Assembly: GCF_051401765.1 (NCBI RefSeq)
Contig: NW_027480422.1
Location: forward strand, 24,508,001-24,572,000
Direction of reading: 5' to 3'
Source of the DNA: Calliopsis andreniformis
Taxonomy: Eukaryota; Arthropoda; Insecta; Hymenoptera; Andrenidae
DNA: 64,000 nt
Below are positions 13,828 through 27,225 of the stretch, one piece after another (positions within the stretch are counted from its first letter, which is position 1; each line of letters starts with the position of its first letter). The notes below the pieces were generated by a model. It was not told the DNA's origin. It did no database searches and saw nothing but the letters and a program-made list of their open reading frames with translations. The position numbers and the translations under genes are program-made.

Positions 13828-16800
13828 AACCTAGGCTTTACTCTATGGCGTTGCTCCACCAGATCGAATAGCTAGGGACTTAGAATTCATCGCCAGACGC
13901 ATAAAATACAATAAAAATACAACAATTTTTCCATCGTATAACACAAGTCATTGCAACAAGTGTGATGGTAATGGTCATTTCTACGTTCCGGGCCACCTAG
14001 GCTTCTCTCTAGGGCGTTGCTCCACCAGATCGAATAGTTAGGGCCTAAGAAGTCAACGCCAGAAGCATAGAATACAATAAAAGTACAACAGCTGTTCCAT
14101 CGTATAAAACGAATAATTGCAACCAGTGTGAAAGTTATGGTCATTTCTACGTTTCGGGCAACCTAGGCTTGACTCTAGGGCCTTGCTCCACCAGGTCGAA
14201 TAGTTAGGTAGTAAGAAGTCATCGCCAGAAGCATAAAACACAATATAAATACAACAGCTGTTCCATCGTATAAAACGGATAATTGCAACCAGTGTGAAAG
14301 TGACGGCCATTTCTTCGTTCGGGCATCCTAGATATAACCCTGAGGCGTTGCTCCTCCAGATCGAATAGTTAGGACCTAAGAAGTCAACGCCAGAAGCATA
14401 AAATACAATATAAGTACAACAGTTTTTCCCTTGTATAACAGGAATAATTGCAACAAGCCTGAACGTAATGGTCATTTCTACGTTTCGGGTAACCTAGGCT
14501 TCACTCTAGGGCGTTGCTCCACCAGATCGAATAGCTAGGGACTTAGAATTCAACGCCAGAAGGATAAAATACAACATAAGTATAACAGTTCTTCCATCGT
14601 ATAAAATGTATAATTGCAAGCAGTCTGAAGGTAATGGTCATTTCTTCGTTCCGGGAAACCTACGCTTCACTCTAGAGCATTGCTCCACCAGATCGAATAG
14701 TTAGGGCCTAAGAAGACAACGCCAGAAGCATAAAATACAATATAAGTACAACAGCTTTTCCATCGTATATAATGAATATTTGCAAACAGTGTGAAAGTAA
14801 AGCTCATTTCTACGTTCCGGGCAACCTAGGCTTCACTCTAGGGCGTTGTTCCACCAGATCGAATAGTTAGGGCCTAAGAAGTCAACGCCAGAAGCATAAA
14901 ATACCATATAAATACAACAGCTTTTCCATCGTATATAATGTATATTTGCAAACAGTGTGAAAGTAAAGGTCATTTCTACGTTCCGGGTAACCTCGGCTTA
15001 ACTCTAGGGCGTCGCTCCATCACATCGAATAGTTAGGGCATTAGAAGTTAACGCCCGAAGCATGAAATACAAAATAAATAGAACAGTTTTTCCATTGTAT
15101 CGAACGAATAATTGCAACCAGTCTAAAAGTTATGGTCATTTCTACGTTCCGGGCAAGCTTGGCTTAACTACAGGGCGATGCTCCACCAGATCGAATAGCT
15201 GGGACATTCAGTACAACGCTAGAAGCATAAAATACAATAAAAATGCAACAGTTTTTCCATTGTATAACAGGAATAACTGCAACCAGTGTGAAAGTACTGG
15301 TCATTTCTACGGTCCGGGTAACATAGGCTTCACTCTAGGGCGTTGTACCACCAGATCGAATAGTTATGGCCTAAGAAGTCAACGCCAGAAGCATAAAATA
15401 CAATATAAATACAACAGTGTTTCCCTTGTATAACAGGAATAATTGCAACCAGTGTGAAAGCTATGGTCATTTCTACGTTCCGGGCAACCTAGGTTTCACT
15501 CTAGGGCGTTGCTCCACCACATCGCATAGTTAGGGCCTTAGAAGTCAAGGCCAGAAGCATAAAATATAACCCAAGTACAACAGTTTTACCAACGTATATA
15601 ATGTATATTTTCAAACAGTGTGAAAGTAAAGGTCATTTCTACGTTCCGGGCAACCTAGGCTTCACTCTAGGGCATTGCTCAACCATATAGAATAGCAACG
15701 GCCCTAGAAGACAACGCCATAACTATAAAATACAATATAACTACAACAGTCTTTCCATCGTATAAAACGGGTAATTGCAACCAGTCTGATAGTTATGGTC
15801 ATTTCTACGTTCCGGGCAACCTAGGCTTCACACTAGGTCGTTGTTCCACCAGATCGAATAGTTAGGGCCTAAGAAGTCAACGCCAGAAGCATAAAATACC
15901 ATATAAATACAACAGCTTTTCCATCGTATATAATGTATATTTGCAAACAGTGTGAAAGTAAAGGTCATTTCTACGTTCCGGGCAACGTAGGCTTAAGTGT
16001 AGGGCGTCACTCCACCAGATCGAATAGTTAGGGCCTTAGAAGTTAAAGCCCGAAGCATGAAATACAAAATAAATAGAACAGTTTTTCCATTGTATAGAAC
16101 GAATAATTGCAACCAGTGTAAAAGTTATGGTCATTTCTGCGTTCCGGGCAACCTTGGCTTAACTCCAGGGCGTTGCTCCACAAGATCGAATAGTTAGGGC
16201 CTTAGAAGTCAATGCCCGAAGCATAAAACACATTAAAAATACAACAGTTTTTCCATCGTATAAAATGAATAATTGCAATCAGTGTAAAGGTAATGGTCAT
16301 TTCTACGTTCGGGGCAACCTGGGCTTCACTCTAGTGCGTTGCTCCACCAGATCGAATAGATAGGGCCTAAGAAGTCAACGCCAGAAGCAGAAAATACAAT
16401 AAAAATACAACAGTTTTTCCTTCGTATAAAATGAATAATTGCCATTTGTGTGAAGGTAATGGTCATTTCTACGTTCCGGGCAACCTAGGCTTCACTCTAG
16501 GGCGTTGCTCCACCAGATCGAATAGTTAGGTCCTAACAAGTCAACGCCAGAAGCATAAAACACAATATAAATACAACAGCTGTTCCATCGTATAAAACGA
16601 TTAATAGCAACCAGTGTGAAAGTGACGTCCATTTCTTCGTTCGGGCATCCTAGATATACCTCTGAGGCGTTGCTCCTCCAGATCGAATAGTTAGGGCCTC
16701 AGAAGTCAACGCCAGAAGCATAAAACACAATATAAATACAACAGCTGTTCCATCGTATAAAACGAGTAATTGCAACCAGTGTGAAAGTGATGGTCATTTC

Positions 16801-17840
16801 TACGTTCCGGGATACCTAGCCTTCACTCAAGGGCGTTGCTCCACCACATCTAATAGCTACGGCCTTAGAAGTCAACGCCAGAAGCATAAAATACAATACA
16901 AATACAAGGGTTTCTCCATCGTATAAAGTGAATTATTGCAAACAGTGTGAAAGGAATGGTCATTTCTACGTTCAGGGCAACCTAGGCTTCACTCTAGGGC
17001 GTTGCTCCACCAGATCGAATAGCTAGGGCCTTAGAAGTCAACGCCCGAAGCATAAAATCCAATAAAGATACAACAGATTTTCCATCGTATTACAGTAGTA
17101 ATAGCATCCAATATGGAAGTGATGGTCATTTCTACGTTCCGGGCAACATAGGCTTCACACTAGGGCGTTGCTCCACCAGATCGAATAGCTAGCGACATAG
17201 AAGTCAACGTCAGAAGCATAAAATACAATAAAAATGCAACAGTTTTTCCAACGTATAAGTGGAATAATTGCAACCAGTGTGAAAGTATTGGCCATTTCTA
17301 CGTTTCGGGCAACCTAGGCTTCACTCTAGGGCGCCGGCCCAGCAGATCGAATAGTTAGGGCCCAAGAAGTCAACGTCACAAGCATAAAATACAATATAAA
17401 TACAACAGTTTTTGCAACGTATAGCTGGAATAATTGCAACCAGTGTGAAAGTACTGGTCATTTCTACGGTCCTGGTAACCTAGGCTTGACTCTAGGGCGT
17501 TGCTCGACCAGATCGAATAGTTAGGGCCTAAGAAGTCAACGCCAGAAGCATAAAAAACGATATATGTACAACAGTTTTTCCATCGTATAGAATGAATAAT
17601 TGCAACCAGTGTGCAAGTAATGGTCATTTCTACGTTCCGGGCAACCTCGGCTTAACTCCAGGGCGTTGCTCCACCAGATCGAATAGTTAGGGCCTAAGAA
17701 GTCAACGCCAGAAGCATAAAATACAATATAAGTACAACAGTTTTTCCCTTGTATAACAGGAGTAATTGCAACCAGTGTGAAAGCTATGGTCATTTCTACG
17801 TTCCGGACAACCTAGGCTTCACTCTAGGGCGTTGCTCCAC
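13828..17840 (+). repeat. Mosaic of diverged monomers with short-range copies
   Basis: About 24 monomers. A block at about 14,850-15,180 recurs at 15,845-16,180 (offset 995 bp, six monomers minus one base). An unusual monomer with TTCTTCGTTCGGGCATCC near 14,310 recurs near 16,632; it lacks one C of the usual TTCCGGGC and has GATATA in place of the usual CCTAGG neighbourhood. Monomers near 16,960-17,400 resemble 9,660-10,280, including a rare form with ACAGTAGTAATAGC. The stretch at 15,290-15,690 has a distant relative at 35,374-35,770. Confidence 0.82.
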
Positions 17841-18531
17841 CACATCGAATAGTTAGGGCCTTAGAAGTCAACGCCAGAAGCATAAAATACGATATATGTA
17901 CAACAGTTTTTCCATCGTATAGAATGAATAATTGCAACCAGTGTGCAAGTAATGGTCATTTCTACGTTCCGAGCAACCTAGGTTTCGCTCCATGGCGTTG
18001 CTCCACCACATCGAATAGTTAGGGCCTTAGAAGTCAATGCCAGAAGCATAAAATACAATATAAATACAACAGTTTTTTCATCGTATAACAGGAATAATTG
18101 CATCAAGCCTGAAGGTAATGGTCATTTCTACGTTTCGGGTAACCTAGGCTTCACTCTAGGGCGTTGCTCCACCAGATCGAATAGCTATGGACTTAGAATT
18201 CAACGCCAGAAGAATAAAATACAACACAAGTATAACAGTTCTTCCATTGTATAAAATGTATAATTGCAAGCAGTGTGAAGGTAATGGTCATTTCTACGTT
18301 CCGGGCAACCTAGGCTTCACTCTAGAGCATTGCTCCACCAGATCGAATAGTTAGGGCCTAAGAAGTCAACGCCAGAAGCATAAAATACAATATAAATACA
18401 ACAGCTTTTCCATCGTATATAATGTATATTTGCAAACAGTGTGAAAGTAAAGGTCTTTTCTACGTTCCGGGCAACCTAGGCTTAACTGTAGGGCGTCGCT
18501 CCACCAGATCGAATAGTTAGGGCGTTAGAAG
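17840..18531 (+). repeat. Four-monomer block repeated 2,158 bp downstream
   Basis: Starting with CATAAAATACGATATATG at 17,881, this block matches the sequence starting at 20,039 (13 monomers away). The order of types is: GATATATGTACAACAG; then TTTTTTCATCG with AAGCCTGAAGG; then AAGTATAACAGTTCTTCC; then TATATAATGTATATTTGC; then a GCATGAAATACAAAATAAATAG monomer. The same order recurs near 22,690 and with changes elsewhere in the left array, so it looks like an old HOR core. Confidence 0.8.
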
Positions 18532-19344
18532 TCAACGCCCGAAGCATGAAATACAAAATAAATAGATCTGTTTTTCCATTGTATAGGACGAATAAGTGCA
18601 ACCAGTGTGAAAGTTATGGTCATTTCTACGTACCGGGCAACCTTGGCTTAACTCCAGGGCATTGCTCCACCAGATCGAATAGTTAGGGACTTTGAATACA
18701 ACGCTAGAAGCATAAAATACAACATAAGTATAGCAGTCCTTCAATCGTATAAAATGTATAATTGCAAGCAGTGTGAAGGTAATGGGCATTTCTACGTTCC
18801 CGGCAACCTAGGCTTCACTCCAGAGCATTGCTCCACCAGATCGAATAGTTAGGGCCTAAGAAGACTAAGCCAGAAGCATAAAATACAATATAAATACAAC
18901 AGCTTTTCCATCGTATATAATGTATATTTGCAAACAGTGTGAAAGTAAAGGTCATTTCTACGTTCCAGGCGACCTAGGCTTCACTCTTGGCCGTTGTTCC
19001 ACCAGATCGAATAGTTAGGGCCTAAGAAGTCAACGCCAGAAGCATAAAATACAATATAAATACAACAGCTTTTCCATCGTATATAATGTATATTTGCAAA
19101 CAGTGTGAAAGTAAAGGTCATTTCAACGTTCCGGGCAACCTAGGCTTAACTGTAGGTCGTCGCTCCACCAGATCTAATAGTTAGGGCCTTAGAAGTCAAC
19201 GCCAGAGGCATAAAATACGATATATGTACAACAGTTTGTCCATCGTATAGAATGAATAATTGCAACCAGTGTGCAGGTAATGGTCATTTCTACGTTCCGA
19301 GCAACCTAGGTTTCGCTCCATGGCGTTGCTCCACCACATCGAAT
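18532..19344 (+). repeat. Linking monomers before the 2,655-bp duplication
   Basis: About five monomers. One near 18,550 has AATAGATCTGTTTTTCC, unlike its relatives, which read AATAGAACAG. Two TATATAATGTATATTTGC monomers follow near 18,920 and 19,080. A GATATATGTACAACAG monomer with CAGTTTGTCC near 19,215 is closely related to the one near 25,200. Confidence 0.78.
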
Positions 19345-22000
19345 AGTTAGGGCCTTAGAAGTCAATGCCAGAAGCATAAAATACAATATAAATACAACAG
19401 TTTTTTCATCGTATAACAGGAATAATTGCAACAAGCCTGAAGGTAATGGTCATTTCTACGTTTCGGGTAAGCAAGGCTTCACTCTAGGGCGTTGCTCCAC
19501 CAGATCGAATAGTTAGGGCCTAAGAAGTCAACGCCAGAAGCATAAAATACAATATAAGTACAACAGTTTTGCCATCGTATAAAACGAATAATTGCAACCA
19601 GTATGAAAGCTATGGTCATTTCTACGTTCCGGGCAACCTAGGCTTCACACTAGGGCGTTACTCCACCAGATCGAATAGTGAGGGCCTAAGAAGTCAACGA
19701 CAGAAGCATAAAATACAATATAAGTACAACAGTTTTTCCATCGTATAAAACGAATAATTGCAACCAGTATCAAAGCTATGGTCATTTCTACGTTCCGGGC
19801 AACCTAGGCTTCACTCTAGGGCGTTGCTCAACCATATCGAATAGCTACGGCCCTAGAAGATAACGCCATAACTATAACATACAATATAAATACAACAGTC
19901 TTTCCATCGTATAAAACGGATAATTGCAACCAGTCTGATAGTTATGGTCATTTCTACGTTCCGGGCAACCTAGGCTTCACCATAGGGCGTTGCTCCACCA
20001 CATCGAATAGTTAGGGCCTTAGAAGTCAACGCCAGAAGCATAAAATACGATATATGTACAACAGTTTTTCCATCGTATAGAATGAATAATTGCAACCAGT
20101 GTGCAAGTAATGGTCATTTCTACGTTCCGAGCAACCTAGGTTTCGCTCCATGGCGTTGCTCCACCACATCGAATAGTTAGGGCCTTAGAAGTCAATGCCA
20201 GAAGCATAAAATACAATATAAATACAACAGTTTTTTCATCGTATAACAGGAATAATTGCATCAAGCCTGAAGGTAATGGTCATTTCTACGTTTCGGGTAA
20301 CCTAGGCTTCACTCTAGGGCGTTGCTCCACCAGATCGAATAGCTATGGACTTAGAATTCAACGCCAGAAGAATAAAATACAACACAAGTGTAACAGTTCT
20401 TCCATTGTATAAAATGTATAATTGCAAGCAGTGTGAAGGTAATGGTCATTTCTACGTTCCGGCAACCTAGGCTTCACTCTAGAGCATTGCTCCACCAGAT
20501 CGAATAGTTAGGGCCTAAGAAGTCAACGCCAGAAGCATAAAATACAATATAAATACAACAGCTTTTCCATCGTATATAATGTATATTTGCAAACAGTGTG
20601 AAAGTAAAGGTCTTTTCTACGTTCCGGGCAACCTAGGCTTAACTGTAGGGCGTCGCTCCACCAGATCGAATAGTTAGGGCCTTAGAAGTTAACGCCCGAA
20701 GCATGAAATACAAAATAAATAGAACAGATTTTCCATTGTATAGAACGAATAATTGCAACCAGTGTAAAAGTTATGGTCATTTCTACGTTCCGGGCAACCT
20801 TGGCTTAACTCCAGGGCGTCGCTCCACCAGAACGAATAGTTAGGGACCTTGAATACAACGCCAGAAGCATAAAATACAATAAAAATGCAACAGTTTTTCC
20901 ATTGTATAACAGGAATAACTGCAACCAGTGTGAAAGTACTGTTCACTTCTACGTTCCGGGTAGCCTAGGCTTCACTCCAGGGCGTTGCTCCACCAGATCG
21001 AATAGCTAGGGCCTTAGAAGTCAACGCCCGAAGCATGAAATACAAAATAAATAGAACAGTTTTTCCATTGTATAGAACGAATAATTGCAACCAGTGTGAA
21101 AGTTATGGTCATTTCTATGTTCCGGGCAACCTCGGCTTAACTCCAGGGCGTTGCTCCACCAGATCGAATAGTTAGGGACTTTGAATACAACGCTAGAAGC
21201 ATAAAATACAATAAAAATGCAACAGTTTTTCCCTTTTATAACAGGAATAATTGCAACCAGTGTGAAAGCTATGGTCATTTCTACGTTCCGGGCAACCTAG
21301 GCTTCACTCTAGGGCGTTGCTCCACCACATCGAATAGTTAGGGCCTTAGAAGTCAACGCCAGAAGCATAAAATACGATATATGTACAACAGTTTTTCCAT
21401 CGTATAGAATGAATAGTTGCAACCAGTGTGAAAGTAATGGTCATTTCTACGTTCCGAGCAACCTAGGTTTCGCTCTATGGCGTTGCTTCACCACATCGAA
21501 TAGTTAGGGCCTTAGAAGTCAATGCCATAAGCATGAAATACAATATAAATACAACAGTTTTTTCATCGTATAACAGGAATAATTGAAACAAGCCTGAACG
21601 TAATGGTCATTTCTACGTTTCGGGTAACCTAGGCTTCACTCTAGGGCGTCGCTACACCAGATCGAATAGCTAGGGACTTAGAATTCAACGCCAGAAGGAT
21701 AAAATACCATATAAATACAACAGCTTTTCCATCGTATATAATGTATATTTGCAAACAGTGTGAATGTAAAGGTCATTTCTACGTTCCGGGCAACCTAGGC
21801 TTAACTGTAGGGCGTCGCTCCACCAGATCGAATAGTTAGGGCCTTAGAAGTCAACGCCCGAAGCATGAAATACAAAATAAATAGAACAGTTTTTCCATTG
21901 TATAGAACGAATAATTGCAACCAGTGTGAAAGTTATGGTCATTTCTACGTTCCGGGCGACCTTGGCTTAACTCCAGGGCGTTGCTCCACCAGATCGAATA
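19345..22000 (+). repeat. HOR of 16 monomers, first copy
   Basis: This block is repeated directly at 22,001. The distinctive GGGTAAGCAAGGCTTCACTC lies near 19,466 and again near 22,121, an offset of 2,655 bp. Downstream of 20,460 the offset is 2,656 because this copy reads TTCCGGCAACC, with one G missing, where the next copy reads TTCCGGGCAACC. It contains the 13-monomer-shifted repeat of 17,840-18,531. Confidence 0.87.
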
Positions 22001-24485
22001 GTTAGGGCCTTAGAAGTCAATGCCAGAAGCATAAAATACAATATAAATACAACAGTTTTTTCATCGTATAACAGGAATAATTGCAACAAGCCTGAAGGTA
22101 ATGGTCATTTCTACGTTTCGGGTAAGCAAGGCTTCACTCTAGGGCGTTGCTCCACCAGATCGAATAGTTAGGGCCTAAGAAGTCAACGCCAGAAGCATAA
22201 AATACAATATAAGTACAACAGTTTTGCCATCGTATAAAACGAATAATTGCAACCAGTATGAAAGCTATGGTCATTTCTACGTTCCGGGCAACCTAGGCTT
22301 CACACTAGGGCGTTACTCCACCAGATCGAATAGTGAGGGCCTAAGAAGTCAACGACAGAAGCATAAAATACAATATAAGTACAACAGTTTTTCCATCGTA
22401 TAAAACGAATAATTGCAACCAGTATCAAAGCTATGGTCATTTCTACGTTCCGGGCAACCTAGGCTTCACTCTAGGGCGTTGCTCAACCATATCGAATAGC
22501 TACGGCCCTAGAAGATAACGCCATAACTATAACATACAATATAAATACAACAGTCTTTCCATCGTATAAAACGGATAATTGCAACCAGTCTGATAGTTAT
22601 GGTCATTTCTACGTTCCGGGCAACCTAGGCTTCACCATAGGGCGTTGCTCCACCACATCGAATAGTTAGGGCCTTAGAAGTCAACGCCAGAAGCATAAAA
22701 TACGATATATGTACAACAGTTTTTCCATCGTATAGAATGAATAATTGCAACCAGTGTGCAAGTAATGGTCATTTCTACGTTCCGAGCAACCTAGGTTTCG
22801 CTCCATGGCGTTGCTCCACCACATCGAATAGTTAGGGCCTTAGAAGTCAATGCCAGAAGCATAAAATACAATATAAATACAACAGTTTTTTCATCGTATA
22901 ACAGGAATAATTGCATCAAGCCTGAAGGTAATGGTCATTTCTACGTTTCGGGTAACCTAGGCTTCACTCTAGGGCGTTGCTCCACCAGATCGAATAGCTA
23001 TGGACTTAGAATTCAACGCCAGAAGAATAAAATACAACACAAGTATAACAGTTCTTCCATTGTATAAAATGTATAATTGCAAGCAGTGTGAAGGTAATGG
23101 TCATTTCTACGTTCCGGGCAACCTAGGCTTCACTCTAGAGCATTGCTCCACCAGATCGAATAGTTAGGGCCTAAGAAGTCAACGCCAGAAGCATAAAATA
23201 CAATATAAATACAACAGCTTTTCCATCGTATATAATGAATATTTGCAAACAGTGTGAAAGTAAAGGTCTTTTCTACGTTCCGGGCAACCTAGGCTTAACT
23301 GTAGGGCGTCGCTCCACCAGATCGAATAGTTAGGGCCTTAGAAGTTAACGCCCGAAGCATGAAATACAAAATAAATAGAACAGATTTTCCATTGTGTAGA
23401 ACGAATAATTGCAACCAGTGTAAAAGTTATGGTCATTTCTACGTTCCGGGCAACCTTGGCTTAACTCCAGGGCGTCGCTCCACCAGATCGAATAGTTAGG
23501 GACCTTGAATACAACGCCAGAAGCATAAAATACAATAAAAATGCAACAGTTTTTCCATTGTATAACAGGAATAACTGCAACCAGTGTGAAAGTACTGTTC
23601 ACTTCTACGTTCCGGGTAGCCTAGGCTTCACTCCAGGGCGTTGCTCCACCAGATCGAATAGCTAGGGCCTTAGAAGTCAACGCCCGAAGCATGAAATACA
23701 AAATAAATAGAACAGTTTTTCCATTGTATAGAACGAATAATTGCAACCAGTGTGAAAGTTATGGTCATTTCTATGTTCCGGGCAACCTCGGCTTAACTCC
23801 AGGGCGTTGCTCCACCAGATCGAATAGTTAGGGACTTTGAATACAACGCTAGAAGCATAAAATACAATAAAAATGCAACAGTTTTTCCCTTGTATAACAG
23901 GAATAATTGCAACCAGTGTGAAAGCTATGGTCATTTCTACGTTCCGGGCAACCTAGGCTTCACTCTAGGGCGTTGCTCCACCACATCGAATAGTTAGGGC
24001 CTTAGAAGTCAACGCCAGAAGCATAAAATACGATATATGTACAACAGTTTTTCCATCGTATAGAATGAATAGTTGCAACCAGTGTGAAAGTAATGGTCAT
24101 TTCTACGTTCCGAGCAACCTAGGTTTCGCTCTATGGCGTTGCTCCACCACATCGAATAGTTAGGGCCTTAGAAGTCAATGCCATAAGCATGAAATACAAT
24201 ATAAATACAACAGTTTTTTCATCGTATAACAGGAATAATTGAAACAAGCCTGAACGTAATGGTCATTTCTACGTTTCGGGTAACCTAGGCTTCACTCTAG
24301 GGCGTCGCTCCACCAGATCGAATAGCTAGGGACTTAGAATTCAACGCCAGAAGGATAAAATACCATATAAATACAACAGTTTTTCCATTGTATAGAACGA
24401 ATAATTGCAACCAGTGTGAAAGTTATGGTCATTTCTACGTTCCGGGCGACCTTGGCTTAACTCCAGGGCGTTGCTCCACCAGATC
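22001..24485 (+). repeat. HOR of 16 monomers, second copy, lacking one monomer near its end
   Basis: This copy matches the block just upstream until near 24,375. After AAGGATAAAATACCATATAA the first copy continues with a TATATAATGTATATTTGC monomer before reaching the GAACAGTTTTTCCATTG form. Here the two are joined directly, removing 166 bp without disturbing the register. The two sequences then agree again to about 24,485. The deletion inside an otherwise close pair shows a later single-monomer exchange. Confidence 0.85.
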
Positions 24486-24599
24486 GAATAGTTAGGGACT
24501 TTGAATACAACGCTAGAAGCATAAAATACAATAAGAATGCAACAGTTTTTCCATTGTATAACAGGAATAACTGCAACCAGTGTGAAAGTACTGGTCATT

Positions 24600-25237
24600 T
24601 CTACGGTCCGGGTAACCTAGGCTTCACTCTAGGGCGTTGCTCCACCAGATCGAATAGTTAGGGCCTAAGAAGTCAACGTCAGAGGCATAAAATACAATAT
24701 AAATACAACAGTGTTTCCCTTGTATAACAGGAATAATTGCAACCAATGTGAAAGCTATGGTCATTTCTACGTTCCGGGCAACCTAGGTTTCACTCTAGGG
24801 CGTTGCTCCACCACATCGAATAGTTAGGGCCTTAGAAGTCAACGCCAGGAGCACCAAATACAAAATAAATACAACAGTTTTTCCATCGTATAAAACGAAT
24901 AATTGCAGCCAGTATGAAAGCTATGGTCATTTCTGCGTTCCGCGCAACCTAGGCTTCACTCTAGGGCGTTGCTCATCCATATCGAATAGTTACGGCCCTA
25001 GAAGACAACGCCATAACTATAAAATACAATATAAATACAACAGTCTTTCCATCGTATAAAACGGATAATTGCATCCAGTCTGATAGTTATGGTCATTTCT
25101 ACATTCCGGGCAGGCTAGGCTTCACCATAGGGCGTTGCTCCACCAGATCTAATAGTTTGGGCCTAAGAAGTCAACGCCAGAAGCATAAAATACGATATAT
25201 GTACAACAGTTTGTCCATCGTATAGAATGAATAATTG
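24600..25237 (+). repeat. Block with a distant copy 9,295 bp away
   Basis: About four monomers, including AACGTCAGAGGCATAAAATA near 24,675, CAGGAGCACCAAATACAAAA near 24,846 and AATAGTTTGGGCC near 25,151. The same rare variants recur in the same order at about 33,895-34,531. The two copies bracket the 26.6-32.4 kb tandem cluster. Confidence 0.82.
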
Positions 25238-26564
25238 CAACCAGTGTGCAGGTAATGGTCATTTCTACGTTCCGAGCAACCTAGGTTTCGCTCCATGGCG
25301 TTGCTCCACCACATCGAATAGTTAGGGCCTTAGAAGTCAATGCCAGAAGCATAAAACACAATATAAATACAACAGTTTTTTCATCGTATGACAGGAATAA
25401 TTGCAACAAGCCTGAAGGTAATGGTCATTTCTACGTTTCGGGAAACCTAGGCTTCACTCTAGAGCATTGCTCTACCAGATCGAATAGTTAGGGCCTAAGA
25501 AGTCAACGCCAGAAGCCTAAAATACGATATATGTACAACACTTTTTCCATCGTATAGAATGAATAATTGCAACCAGTGTGCAAGTAATGGTCATTTCCAC
25601 GTTCCGAGCAACCTAGGTTTCGCTCCATGGCGTTGCTCCACCACATCGAATAGTTAGGGCCTTAGAAGTCAACGCCAGAAGAATAAAATACAACATAAGT
25701 ATAACAGTTCTTCCATCGTATAAAATGTATAATTGCAAGCAGTGTGAAGGTAATGGTCATTTCTACGTTCCGGGCAACCTAGGCTTCACTCAAGAGCATT
25801 GCTCCACCAGATCGAATAGTTAGGGCCTAAGAAGACAACGCCAGATGCATAAAATACAATATAAATACACCAGCTTTTCCATCGTATATAATGTATATTT
25901 GCAAACAGTGTGAAAGTAAAGGTCATTTCTACGTTCCGGGCAACCTAGGCTTAACTGTAGGGCGTCGCTCCACCAGATCGAATAGTTAGGGCCTAAGAAG
26001 TCAACGCCAGAAGCATAAAATACAATATAAATACAACAGCTTTTCCATCGTATATAATGTATATTTGCAAACAGTGTGAAAGTAAAGGTCATTTCTACGT
26101 TCCGGGCAACCTTGGCTTAACTCCAGGGCATTGCTCCACCAGATCGAATAGTTAGGGACTTTGAATACAACGCTGGAAGCATAAAATACAACATAAGTAT
26201 AGCAGTCCTTCCATCGTATAAAATGTATAATTGCAAGCAGTGTGAAGGTAATGGGCATTTCTACGTTCCGGGCAACCTAGGCTTCACTCTAGAGCATTGC
26301 TCCACCAGATCGAATAGTTAGGGCCTAAGAAGTCAACGCCAGAAGCCTAAAATACGATATATGTACAACACTTTTTCCATCGTATAGAATGAATAATTGC
26401 AACCAGTGTGCAAGTAATGGTCATTTCTACGTTCCGAGCAACCTAGGTTTCGCTCCATGGCGTTGCTCCACCACATCGAATAGTTAGGGCCTTAGAAGTC
26501 AATGCCAGAAGCATAAAATACAATATCAATACAACAGTTTTTTCATCGTATAACAGGAATAATT
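25238..26564 (+). repeat. Shuffled monomers leading into the 2,158-bp cluster
   Basis: About eight monomers. Two closely related monomers with GCCTAAAATACGATATATG lie near 25,514 and 26,346, five monomers apart. TATATAATGTATATTTGC monomers lie near 25,890 and 26,052. The types are those used in the flanking HORs but in a different order. Confidence 0.78.
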
Positions 26565-27225
26565 GCAACAAGCCTGAAGGTAATGGTCATTTCTACGTTT
26601 CGGGTAACCTAGGCTTCACTCTAGGGCGTTGCTCCACCAGATCGAAAAGCTAGGGACTTAGAATTCAACGCCAGAAGAATAAAATACAACATAAGTATAA
26701 CAGTTCTTCCATCGTATAAAATGTATAATTGCAAGCAGTGTGAAGGTAATGGTCATTTCTACGTTCCGGGCAACCTAGGCTTCACTCTAGAGCATTGCTG
26801 CACCAGATCGAATAGTTAGGGCCTAAGAAGACAACGCCAGATGCATAAAATACAATATAAATACAACAGCTTTTCCATCGTATATAACGTATATATGCAA
26901 ACAGTGTGAAAGTAAAGGCCATTTCTACGTTTCGGGCAACCTAGGCTTCACTCTAGGGCGTTGTTCCACCAGATCGATTAGTTAGGGCCTAAGAAGTCAA
27001 CGCCAGAAGCATAAAATACAATATAAATACAACAGCATTTCCATCGTATATAATGTATATTTGCAAACAGTGTGAAAGTAAAGGTCATTTCTACGTTCCG
27101 GGCAACCTAGGCTTAACTGTAGGGCGTCGCTCCACCAGATCGAATAGTTAGGGCCTAAGAAGTCAACGCCAGAAGCATAAAATACATTATAAATACAACA
27201 GCTTTTCCATCGTATATAATGTATA
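26565..27225 (+). repeat. Partial first copy of the 2,158-bp HOR
   Basis: This stretch matches about 28,557-29,217 at an offset of 1,992 bp (12 monomers), using rare variants such as TATATAACGTATATATGC (near 26,881 and 28,873) and CGATTAGTTAGGGCC. It reaches the next unit one monomer early: TATATAATGTATATTTGC is followed directly by AACCAGTGTAAAAG near 27,231. The complete unit has one more monomer at that point. Confidence 0.82.

Noticed and set aside
14053..14475. Longest ORF, 140 codons, on the minus strand
   Set aside because: It is two and a half monomers read through because a 1-bp loss near 14,315 and local substitutions remove stops. Its parts are the same monomer-derived peptides as elsewhere.
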